DNA of 9,638 nucleotides from Cyanobacteria bacterium M_surface_7_m2_037 (GTDB lineage: Bacteria; Cyanobacteriota; Cyanobacteriia; PCC-6307; Cyanobiaceae), in assembly GCA_016882585.1 (NCBI GenBank), contig VGPP01000060.1, positions 1 through 9,638 of the forward strand, written 5' to 3'. The notes beneath the pieces were generated by a model, which had not been told where the DNA came from, made no database searches, and worked only from the letters and a program-made list of their open reading frames with translations. Made by a program: the position numbers and the translations under genes. Numbering within the stretch: the first letter of the stretch is position 1; the number at the start of each line of letters is the position of its first letter. Positions 1-6,451 of this stretch are shown in pieces.

Positions 1-1535
1 GATTCGCCCGCTGCCAACACCAGCTCGCCCTTGCGGGCTTTGGCCTCCACGGCGGGCACGTCCAGGCCGGAGCGCACCAGGCCGGGCCGCATCAGGGCAT
101 TGAGACCTGCCACCAGAGCTTCGCTGGAACGGCGGTTTTCGGTGAGGCCGTAGCTGGTGCTGGCGGCGGCCGCCGCCTGGCGATAGGTGGCCAGCTCACC
201 GCCGCGGAAGCGGTAGATCGCCTGCTTGGGATCGCCCACCATCACCAGCAGGTGCTCCGAGCCAGCGCCGGTGAAGGCCCGCTGCAGGATGCGCCACTGG
301 ATCGGGTCGGTGTCCTGGAATTCATCGATCAGGGCGGCGCGGTAGCGCTGGGCCACGGCCGCCAGCAGCGGTGACTCAGCGCCTTCTGGATCCGGCCCTG
401 GATCGAGCGCCTCGAGCAGCTGACCAAAGCCCATCTGGCCGCTGCGTTCGCGCCGGCGGGCCAGCTCGGCGCGGCCCCAATGGGCGAAGTGCAGCAGCGC
501 CAGTTCCGCCGGCCCATCCACGAGCGCCGCGATCGCCTCCATCAATGGACGCTGCGGCAGCGACACCCCATCGCCATGGGCCTGTGCCGCCACCTTGCAG
601 AAGCTGCCCGGGTGGAAGTAGCCGAGCAGATCGCTCTGGCTGAGCACCTCCTGGTAGCTCGTTGCGGTGCTGGTATCCAGCCGGCCATCGAGCCAGGCCT
701 GCACCCGTTCGAGCTTGTCGGGTTTGGCTTTGAGCCGGTAGGGCTTAGGGGCGATCCCCAGGCTTTTGAGCTCGCGGGCCGCGGCGGAGAGATCGTCTTC
801 CAGGGCGGCGCTGCGCTCCAGCCATTCCTGGTGGAAGCGCTGCCAGAGCGCTGGCCAGAGGGCCTCGAGCTGCGGGGCCAGCGGCGCCTCGCTGCTCAGC
901 TCCGGTGGCAGGGGATCGAGGGCCAGGGCGGGATCGCCATCGAGGCTGCCCAGCAGTGATGTGAGTTGCTCGGGCGTGATGTGCCGCTGGCGCAGGCCCG
1001 CCAAGAGGCCGGCGGGAAGGGGCAGCACCTGGCGGCTCCAGTAGTCGTGCACCAGCTCGGCGCGGCGCTCGCGCCCTTCGCTCTCCAGGCTCACCGCCGG
1101 CCCGAGGCCTGCCTCGAGCGCCTGGCGCTGCAGGGTGCGGCGGCAGAAGCCGTGGATGGTGGTGATGTCGGCGCGATCGAGCTGCTCGAGCGCCAGGAGC
1201 AAGCGGCCGCGCAGCAGCGCTGGCGGGTTCGGGCCCAGGGCTTCGAGCCATGCCGCCAGGGGGGCATCGCCGGGTGTGGCCGTACTGCCGGGCTCGAGCA
1301 GTTGCAGGGCCTCCTGCAGGCGGCGGGCGATGCGATCGCGCAGCTCCGCCGCCGCCGCATCGGTGAAGGTGACCACCAGCAGTTGCTCCACCGTGAGCGG
1401 TGCGCTGCCCTCGCTGAGCAGGCGCAGCACCAGGTGCGCCAGGGCGAAGGTTTTGCCCGTGCCCGCACTGGCCTCCAGCAGGCGGATGCCCGGGCTGAGG
1501 GGCATGGCGTTGGCATCGAAGCGGAGCAGGCTCAT
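1..1535 (-). CDS. recB: RecB, exonuclease V beta subunit (N-terminal 511 residues, cut by window edge)
   Basis: This is the superfamily 1A helicase subunit of RecBCD, which unwinds and degrades DNA ends and loads RecA during double-strand-break repair. The frame is open from ATG at 1535 to the window edge, so the C-terminal helicase part and the nuclease domain are missing. Visible helicase motifs, in order: Walker A ASAGTGKT (residues 22-29), VVTFTDAAAAELRDRI (about 53-68), TTIHGFC (125-131), Walker B DEFQDTD (404-410), VGDPKQAIYRF (from 433) and TENRRSS (about 465). The Walker A and DEFQDTD motifs are those of RecB/UvrD helicases. The stretch between about 130 and 390 is diverged, as is usual for the regulatory 1B insertion. 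The start overlaps the recC stop as ATGA and has a strong Shine-Dalgarno. Family assignment is firm. Full length is inferred, not seen. Confidence 0.95.
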   Translation of the reverse strand, partial: MSLLRFDANAMPLSPGIRLLEASAGTGKTFALAHLVLRLLSEGSAPLTVEQLLVVTFTDAAAAELRDRIARRLQEALQLLEPGSTATPGDAPLAAWLEALGPNPPALLRGRLLLALEQLDRADITTIHGFCRRTLQRQALEAGLGPAVSLESEGRERRAELVHDYWSRQVLPLPAGLLAGLRQRHITPEQLTSLLGSLDGDPALALDPLPPELSSEAPLAPQLEALWPALWQRFHQEWLERSAALEDDLSAAARELKSLGIAPKPYRLKAKPDKLERVQAWLDGRLDTSTATSYQEVLSQSDLLGYFHPGSFCKVAAQAHGDGVSLPQRPLMEAIAALVDGPAELALLHFAHWGRAELARRRERSGQMGFGQLLEALDPGPDPEGAESPLLAAVAQRYRAALIDEFQDTDPIQWRILQRAFTGAGSEHLLVMVGDPKQAIYRFRGGELATYRQAAAAASTSYGLTENRRSSEALVAGLNALMRPGLVRSGLDVPAVEAKARKGELVLAAGE

Positions 1536-4500
1536 GCCTTCACCTCCTGGCGCCGCTCCAGCAAGGGCCCGTGCAACTCCAGGGCGAGTGCCTCGAGTTC
1601 CGGCGTGAGCAGCTGCTCGAGCGGCAGATCGGCGCCGAAACACACCGCCTGCACGGGATCGCGCCGTTCACCCCGCTGCATGGCATTGCCCTCCCAGGCG
1701 CCCACGGCCGCGCTCCAGCGGCGGTGCTCGGCTGCGGCGGCATAGGCCCAGCCGGTTTCCGGGGGGAGGGGCCAGCAGTGCAGCTGGTGTTGGCCATGCC
1801 ACTGGCGCAGTGACTCCAGCTGTGCGGCGGCTTCGGCGGCGGGTAGGGCTTCCAGGCGCTCGAGAACCCGGAAGCGATGGCCATCACGGCCCACCAGGGC
1901 GGCACCAGTGGGGGCCTGGCCGGCGGCGCAGGCGAGCAGCAGCTCCAGCCAGAGCACCAGCCGCTGCGGTGTGCGCGGTTTGGCGGTGTGAACCAGCACC
2001 AGCTGGCGGCCGCGCCAGGGCAGCTCTGCGGCCAGCCCATCCCAGCTGGCTGGGCGCAGCTGCGGCTCTCCGAGCAGTTCCAGGCAGCTGCTCAGGGCCA
2101 GCCAGCGCTGCTCCAGTTGCTGCACCTCCAGCTCACCGGCGGCCAGCGGTGGGAGCAGGCCTGTGCCCCGTTCCAGCTGCGGCCAGTCGGGCAGGGCCGG
2201 CGGCAACGGGTCGAGCTGTTGGCGCAGCAGCGCTGAGCGCTCCCGCTCCCCCAGCTCCAGGGCATCGCGATCGAGCACGGGGTGATCGAACTCGCGGGGG
2301 CGCAGGCCCAGACCCTCCAGCCAGCTGCGCTGCGGCTGCTCGATCCATTGGCGCAGCGCAGTCCACGCTTGCCCGGGTGTGGCCGCTGGCTCGGGCTCCT
2401 GGGGCGGCTGCGCAGCCAGGGCACTGAAGGCGAGCCCCCGCGCGGGTGGTGCCGCCAGCCCCTGCTCGAGCTGTTGGCGGGCCTGCAGCAAGCGGCGATC
2501 GCAGCTGGCGGGCGGCCAGGGCTCTGCGGGCAGGAAATTGGCGCGCTCGAGCGGATTGGCGCAGTGCACCCGCAGGGGCAGCTGCGGCAGTTCGCGGCTG
2601 AGCCACTCCAGCCACTGCCGCACCGGTGTGGAGGCCTCGAGCGCTTCACCGGTGCGCTCATCGCGGTTGCTCCAGCTCACCAGCAGGTGCTGCCGCGCCG
2701 AGAGCAGGCTTTCGAGCAGCACGTAGCGGTCTTGATCGCCACTGCTTGGATCCCCCAGCTGGCGCTGTTGCTCGAGCAGGTGGAAGCCGGGCCGCTGCCG
2801 CTGGCGCGGGAAGGCACCGGCATCCAGGCCCATCAGCACCACCACCTTGTGGGGAATGGCGCGCATCGGCTCAAGGGCGCTGATGGTGAGGGCACCGGAG
2901 CGATGTCCGAAGCGGCCGCTGCCTTCGCTCAACCGCTCTCCGAGCAGCTCCGCCACCACCGGCGCCGCCAGCTCCAGTGCGCTGGCTTCCGCCACCGCTT
3001 TCCAATCGGCCAGGGCGGCGTGAATGCTCTGCAGCTCCCAGGCCCGCTCTCCACCCTCGGCGAACAGGGCACTGAGCAGCTGCCGCAGGCCGGTGATCCA
3101 TTGCGCCGGAGTGCGCGGCTTACCGAGCCAGCGCAGCTGTTGGAGCAGCGCTCGAAGGAGTGCGATCCAGCGTTGCTGCTGCTCGAGGCTGCCCTCCATC
3201 GCCAGCGGGGCGCAGTTGCCCGGCGCCAGGCCCGGCTGCTCCGGCAGCACCAGGCCGAGCACGAGGCGATCGAGGGCCCACTCCAGGCTGTGGCTGTCGT
3301 CGCCGCCGCGATCCGCGCCATCGAGCCCCCAGCGGAAGCCCGCCTCTTGCAGCACCCGGCTGATGGCGGCGGCATCGTCTCCGCTGAGCCCCTGGGCCTC
3401 GAGCAAGGGCGTGCACGCCAGAACCCGCTCCAGGGCTGAAGCGGTGAAACGCTCTCCCCCCAGCTGCAGCAGCTCGAGCAGCCCCTGGCTGATGCCCGCC
3501 TCGCTCTGCTGGCTGCGGTCGGTGAGCCGCCAGGGCAGAGACACGCCGGTGGCGCTGCTATCGCCGAACACCGCCCCCACCAGCGGCGCGAAGGCCTCCA
3601 CCTGCGGGGTCATCACCAGGATGTCGCGCGGTTCGAGATTCGGATCGGCGGCGAGCAGCTGCAGCAGGCGATCCCGCAACACTTGCAGCTGGCGCAGCCG
3701 GCCGGGGCAGGCATGGAATTCCAGCGAGTGATCGCCGGGTGGGGCTTGCAGCGCTTCGGTGGCTTCGCCATCGGCGTTGCCACTGGCCAGCCGCTCCTGC
3801 AGTTGCTCCAGCAGGGAGGCGGGGCGGCCCTGCTCTGCGGCTACTGCGGCGGGAGCAAAGAACAGATCGCCTTCGCGCCATTCCCCCAGCTGGCTGTCGC
3901 CACTGCCCTCGAGCAGCTGTTGAAACTCAGCCCCCAGCCGCCCGAAGCGCGCCTCCAGCCCGGGCACCTCCAACAGCCACTCGCTGCTCAGGGGATCGCG
4001 GCTGCCGGCGCCTTCGCGCCGCTGCCAGAGATCGCGGCAGGGGGTGAGCAGATACAACTCCACGGCCTGGCAGGCCGAGATCGCCTGGAGCAGCTCCACC
4101 TGCAGCGGCGCCAGGCTGCTCAGGCCAAACAGCCGCAGCGGTTGGGGAGGCGCGGCTGCGGGCCGCCAACCCTGCTGCAGCCGGCGGATCAGCGCCAGGG
4201 CCCGCAGGCCGAAGGGTTCGCCGGGCAGCGCCTCCGCCAGGCTGCGCACCAGCAGCGGTTGCCAGAGCAGCGCCGGCGCGAGGGGCTGGCCGCGGCTATC
4301 CACGGCGTTGCCTTGCAGCCAGGCCTCAAGCATGGCCGGGCGATAAAGGCCGTAGTCGTCGATGGCATCAGCGATGGCGCGGGCCAGCTGCCAGAGGGGG
4401 CGATCGAGCTGGCGCAGCGGGCTGTGGCCCTGGCGCTGCTGCAGCCAGCGCTGCAGAGGGGCGGCCTCCGGCTGCTCCAGTAGGGCGGGCAACTGCTCCA

Positions 4501-4795
4501 GCAGCGGCCACACCAGGTTTTGGGCACGCCAGGGGTCGGGCCCGGTGGCCTGGCTGTCGCCAAGCCAGTGATCCACCAGTTGGCGCAGCTGGCTGGTGGG
4601 GAAGGGAAAGCGCAGGTTGGCGGCGATGCCGGCGCTGAGGCCCGTGGCGATCTGCTCCCCCAGCCAGCGGCTGGTGGGCCAGGTGTTCACCACCACCTGC
4701 ACCTGCTCCAGTGGCCCAGGGGGCTCCAGCTCCAACTGAGCCGCCAACACCTGGGCCAGCAGTTCGGCGCGATTGCTGCGATACAGCGTGAGCAA
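1532..4795 (-). CDS. recC: RecC, exonuclease V gamma subunit
   Basis: RecC is the non-catalytic scaffold of RecBCD that holds RecB and RecD, splits the duplex and recognises Chi. The product is 1087 aa, close to the roughly 1120 aa of E. coli RecC. The N-terminus MLTLYRSNRAELL matches the family opening (MLRVYHSNR in E. coli), followed by NTWPTSRWL (37-45), like the E. coli STGMAQWL region. GIAANLRFPFP then matches GIAANIDFPLP. Around 645-705, MGLDAGAFPRQ and DQDRYVLLESLLSARQ are the conserved inactive-helicase and linker motifs of RecC. The start is TTG (4795-4793). The only upstream in-frame codon is GCC, preceded by the TGA of the phosphatase, so nothing upstream can be used. The reading frame is intact. 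The long open frames on the opposite strand are GC-driven shadows. Confidence 0.93.
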   Translation of the reverse strand: MLTLYRSNRAELLAQVLAAQLELEPPGPLEQVQVVVNTWPTSRWLGEQIATGLSAGIAANLRFPFPTSQLRQLVDHWLGDSQATGPDPWRAQNLVWPLLEQLPALLEQPEAAPLQRWLQQRQGHSPLRQLDRPLWQLARAIADAIDDYGLYRPAMLEAWLQGNAVDSRGQPLAPALLWQPLLVRSLAEALPGEPFGLRALALIRRLQQGWRPAAAPPQPLRLFGLSSLAPLQVELLQAISACQAVELYLLTPCRDLWQRREGAGSRDPLSSEWLLEVPGLEARFGRLGAEFQQLLEGSGDSQLGEWREGDLFFAPAAVAAEQGRPASLLEQLQERLASGNADGEATEALQAPPGDHSLEFHACPGRLRQLQVLRDRLLQLLAADPNLEPRDILVMTPQVEAFAPLVGAVFGDSSATGVSLPWRLTDRSQQSEAGISQGLLELLQLGGERFTASALERVLACTPLLEAQGLSGDDAAAISRVLQEAGFRWGLDGADRGGDDSHSLEWALDRLVLGLVLPEQPGLAPGNCAPLAMEGSLEQQQRWIALLRALLQQLRWLGKPRTPAQWITGLRQLLSALFAEGGERAWELQSIHAALADWKAVAEASALELAAPVVAELLGERLSEGSGRFGHRSGALTISALEPMRAIPHKVVVLMGLDAGAFPRQRQRPGFHLLEQQRQLGDPSSGDQDRYVLLESLLSARQHLLVSWSNRDERTGEALEASTPVRQWLEWLSRELPQLPLRVHCANPLERANFLPAEPWPPASCDRRLLQARQQLEQGLAAPPARGLAFSALAAQPPQEPEPAATPGQAWTALRQWIEQPQRSWLEGLGLRPREFDHPVLDRDALELGERERSALLRQQLDPLPPALPDWPQLERGTGLLPPLAAGELEVQQLEQRWLALSSCLELLGEPQLRPASWDGLAAELPWRGRQLVLVHTAKPRTPQRLVLWLELLLACAAGQAPTGAALVGRDGHRFRVLERLEALPAAEAAAQLESLRQWHGQHQLHCWPLPPETGWAYAAAAEHRRWSAAVGAWEGNAMQRGERRDPVQAVCFGADLPLEQLLTPELEALALELHGPLLERRQEVKA
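1540..1548 (-). promoter_or_regulatory. Strong ribosome binding site for recB inside the end of recC
   Basis: On the minus strand the sequence reads AGGAGGTGA, followed by AGGC and then the recB ATG. Nine bases are complementary to the conserved bacterial 16S rRNA 3' tail (TCACCTCCT), and the AGGAGG core sits 7 bases from the start codon. The same bases encode the last residues of RecC (QEVKA). This fixes the recB start. It stands out because none of the other starts in the window has more than a weak purine stretch upstream. Confidence 0.85.
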
Positions 4796-4798
4796 GGC

Positions 4799-5476
4799 TC
4801 AGCCCAGGGCGGCAGCCGGCTCCGGCGAGCGGGCGCGGAAGCCGGGTAGCGGTGAGGCCTGTTCGGCGCGCAGACCGGGAACCGAAATCACCGCCTGGGT
4901 TTCCGGGCAGTAGGCGCTCAGATCCCCGCCGTAGCAGGCGCCTGTGTCCACCATCACGATGTGATGGAGCCGGCGCACGTGGGGGCCGGGGGTGTGGCCG
5001 ATCACCACATCGCCGAAGCGGCCGTCGTAGTTCTGCCAGAAATCGAGCCGCACCCGCAGATCCGGTTGCCAGGTGGCGGGATCAAAACCGGCGTGGGTGG
5101 CCACCCAGCCTTCCCCCCAATAGGCGAGGGGCAGGTGCTGCAGCCGCTCGAGCCATTGGCTGCAGCGGAATTCGCCCAACTGGCGGTAGGTGTCGCAGCC
5201 GGCCAGGCGACGCTCGGCCTGCCAGCTGCTGCGCTGCAGGCCATTGATCAGGTCTTGTTCGTGATTGCCCCGCAGCCACACAGCCCGGCCTGAGTCCACC
5301 AGGCCCCAGATGCGTTCCATGCTGGCTTCGATGCCTGGGCCGCGGTTGATCGCATCGCCGCAGAAGATCAGGCGATCGCCGGCGGGGAGCCGCTGCAGCA
5401 GCTGCTCGAGGGCATCAGCGCAACCATGAACGTCACCGATCACCCAGTGGTGAGAGCGGCGCTGGGAGGACGTCAT
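4799..5476 (-). CDS. PPP-family metallophosphatase (serine/threonine phosphatase-like)
   Basis: This is a two-metal phosphoesterase of the calcineurin-like PPP fold. From ATG at 5476 the product is 225 aa. All metal-binding motifs are present: GDVHG (14-18), GDAINRG (40-46, where eukaryotic PP1 has GDYVDRG), GNHE (70-73), the histidine of THAG (128) and that of GHTP (161). The family contains protein phosphatases (PrpA/PrpB type) and ApaH-like dinucleotide hydrolases, so the substrate cannot be named from sequence. An in-frame ATG at 5494 would add MQRAVG. Neither start has a good Shine-Dalgarno, and I prefer 5476 because it leaves the usual short lead into the first motif. It is the first gene of a tight run with recC and recB (one GCC codon between its TGA and the recC TTG), so co-transcription with the exonuclease genes is likely. 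Confidence 0.85.
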   Translation of the reverse strand: MTSSQRRSHHWVIGDVHGCADALEQLLQRLPAGDRLIFCGDAINRGPGIEASMERIWGLVDSGRAVWLRGNHEQDLINGLQRSSWQAERRLAGCDTYRQLGEFRCSQWLERLQHLPLAYWGEGWVATHAGFDPATWQPDLRVRLDFWQNYDGRFGDVVIGHTPGPHVRRLHHIVMVDTGACYGGDLSAYCPETQAVISVPGLRAEQASPLPGFRARSPEPAAALG

Positions 5477-5568
5477 GCCGACGGCGCGTTGCATCCAGTC
5501 TTGCCATTCGGCGGTGGTTCTGTCATCCCTGCAGCGCCATTAACCTTCCGGCAACCACGCCAGCGTTG
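5477..5568. promoter_or_regulatory. Divergent intergenic region between the phosphatase-recCB run and the Nif11-like gene
   Basis: This roughly 90-bp gap separates two genes pointing away from each other, so it must carry promoters for both unless transcription enters from elsewhere. I see no sigma-70-like pair I would defend. The best plus-strand guess is TTCTGT (5518) with TAACCT (5541) 17 bases further on, a poor match. The support is positional only. Confidence 0.35.
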
Positions 5569-5928
5569 ATGGATAGCCAGCCCACGGATCCGCGCACCCT
5601 GTCGGTGGGGCAGCGGGTTTCGATCCTGGTGAAAGCGCTCGACGGGGCCAAGCGCACCAACGAGGCCCTGGCGAACTGCAGCAACGGCGATCAGATGGTG
5701 GAGGTTCTGCTCGACGCCTCCCGCAAGCTCGGCCTGGGGCTGACACGCGCTGAGCTCACCCGCACCCCACCCATCCGAGACTGGATCTGGTGGAAGAACA
5801 AAGAAGCGCTGCTCACCATCGGTGATGCCAAACCCCGCTACCAGCAGGACGGCGATCAGGGCCGCCCCGCCGAGGGCCCTGAGGGCTCTGGCGAGCCGGC
5901 ACGCAAGAAGTTTCTCGGGCTGTTCTGA
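5569..5928 (+). CDS. Conserved small cyanobacterial protein, partly Nif11-like
   Basis: The product is 119 aa from the ATG at 5569. A TTG directly before it (5566) is possible but less likely. Residues 20-63 (KALDGAKRTNEAL, then GDQMVEVLLDASRKLGLGLTRAEL) have the spacing of a Nif11 domain: a short helix, then a helix that ends in a 'G-hydrophobic-x-hydrophobic-T-x-x-E-L' turn. A conserved-looking basic/aromatic patch follows, TPPIRDWIWWKNKEAL (66-81). Residues 86-112 are rich in Gly, Pro, Asp, Glu and Arg and look disordered. The chain ends in KKFLGLF, a short hydrophobic tail. There is no leader-peptide GG or AGG cleavage site and no signal peptide, so it is probably not a RiPP precursor. 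I know of no assigned function. The Nif11 relation is my reading of the pattern and would need a profile search. Confidence 0.7.
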   Translation: MDSQPTDPRTLSVGQRVSILVKALDGAKRTNEALANCSNGDQMVEVLLDASRKLGLGLTRAELTRTPPIRDWIWWKNKEALLTIGDAKPRYQQDGDQGRPAEGPEGSGEPARKKFLGLF

Positions 5929-5998
5929 AGGCGGGGGTATCGGGCCTGCAGATGAATGCCAGCCCGAGCCTTGGGCACGGATGCTGCCAGCCGATAAC

Positions 5999-6035
5999 GT
6001 CCAGAATTCTGTACAGACTGCACTGAATTCAGGAC
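5999..6035. repeat. Imperfect inverted repeat containing three small palindromes
   Basis: The left arm GTCCAGAATTCTG (5999-6011) pairs with the right arm CTGAATTCAGGAC (6023-6035) at 11 of 13 positions (A-A and T-T mismatches) around an 11-base loop. Inside it, AGAATTCT (6003-6010), CTGTACAG (6009-6016) and CTGAATTCAG (6023-6032) are each perfect palindromes. It could be a hairpin at the 3' end of one or both convergent transcripts, or a binding site for a dimeric DNA-binding protein. Confidence 0.7.
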
Positions 6036-6060
6036 ATTTCTGGTGGGGGTTTGCTGGCTG

Positions 6061-6112
6061 TCTGCGGTGACTGCCTGCGCCGACTCTCTGCGCTGACTGC
6101 CTGCGCGGCGCT
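6061..6112. repeat. Two-copy 26-bp tandem repeat
   Basis: Two adjacent 26-bp units begin at 6061 and 6087. The first 20 bases agree except for one G/C change, with the 13-mer TGACTGCCTGCGC identical in both (6068-6080 and 6094-6106). The last six bases diverge. A further CAGCGCCTGCGG follows at about 6113 and may be a decayed third copy. The repeat lies just downstream of the ycf54 stop on its transcript. Confidence 0.65.
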
Positions 6113-6130
6113 CAGCGCCTGCGGAAAGCC

Positions 6131-6451
6131 TCAGGCCGCGCTGGCCAGGGCGTCGGGGATCGAGGCGCTGGGAGCTTCAAAACTGCCCTTGGCCACGAAC
6201 TCCAGGCGCAGTTTCATGAACTCGATGAACTTGGCGTCGGTGGACACCACGGCCGCGGCGGGCTGGGGCACCTGACTCGCGATCGCCTTGAGCTCAGGAG
6301 CGTTCAGGAACGCTGGACGCTTCACCAGCCAGAAATCGATCTCCTTGCCCTGTTCGCCGTAGTTGCGCACCCGCTCGCGCAGCACCTCATCGAGGGGCTC
6401 CTCCACCGTGAGGAAGGTCTCGCTGGCGGCCACGAAGTGGTACTGGGTCAT
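6131..6451 (-). CDS. ycf54: Ycf54, accessory protein of the Mg-protoporphyrin IX monomethyl ester cyclase
   Basis: Ycf54 is needed for stable, active oxidative cyclase (AcsF/CycI), the step that forms ring E of chlorophyll from Mg-protoporphyrin IX monomethyl ester. The 106-aa length equals that of the Synechocystis protein. Diagnostic stretches are YHFVAASETFL (4-14), NYGEQGKEIDFWLVKRPAFL (30-49), NAPEL (50-54), VVSTD (68-72) and the strongly conserved KLRLEFV (80-86), which includes Arg82. It has no transmembrane segment or signal peptide, so it is a soluble protein acting at the membrane cyclase. Its ATG overlaps the pdxJ stop (ATGA), so it should be translated from the pdxJ transcript. 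No Shine-Dalgarno is visible, which fits coupling. Assignment by remembered family sequence is strong. Confidence 0.92.
   Translation of the reverse strand: MTQYHFVAASETFLTVEEPLDEVLRERVRNYGEQGKEIDFWLVKRPAFLNAPELKAIASQVPQPAAAVVSTDAKFIEFMKLRLEFVAKGSFEAPSASIPDALASAA

Larger units (their letters stand above)
5929..6130. other. Gene-free region between convergent genes
   Basis: This 202-bp stretch lies between two 3' ends. It holds a weak hairpin (TCGGGC at 5940-5945 with GCCCGA at 5962-5967), an AT-richer segment (5991-6050 counts to 29 G+C of 60), a large imperfect inverted repeat, a two-copy 26-bp tandem repeat and a tight hairpin at 6107-6119. No plausible protein start with a family match is visible. 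None of the hairpins is followed by a clear T-run, so classical terminators are not evident. Confidence 0.6.

Noticed and set aside
2282..3439. A 385-codon open frame on the plus strand opposite recC, with similar long antisense frames at 966-1745 and 3683-4483
   Set aside because: They lie exactly antisense to recB and recC, are rich in Gln, Leu, Ala and Arg as expected from reverse-complemented GC-rich codons, and show no domain motif. recB and recC carry clear family motifs.
5940..5967. Hairpin TCGGGC/GCCCGA after the Nif11-like gene as a terminator
   Set aside because: The stem is six bases with a 16-base loop and no T-run, too weak to call.
6009..6016. CTGTACAG as a LexA/SOS box near the recBC genes
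   Set aside because: It lacks the spaced half-sites of known LexA boxes and lies between convergent 3' ends, over 500 bp from the recC promoter side.
6107..6119. Hairpin GGCGC-TCA-GCGCC as a ycf54 terminator
   Set aside because: The loop is three bases, the stem five, and no T-run follows on the minus strand.
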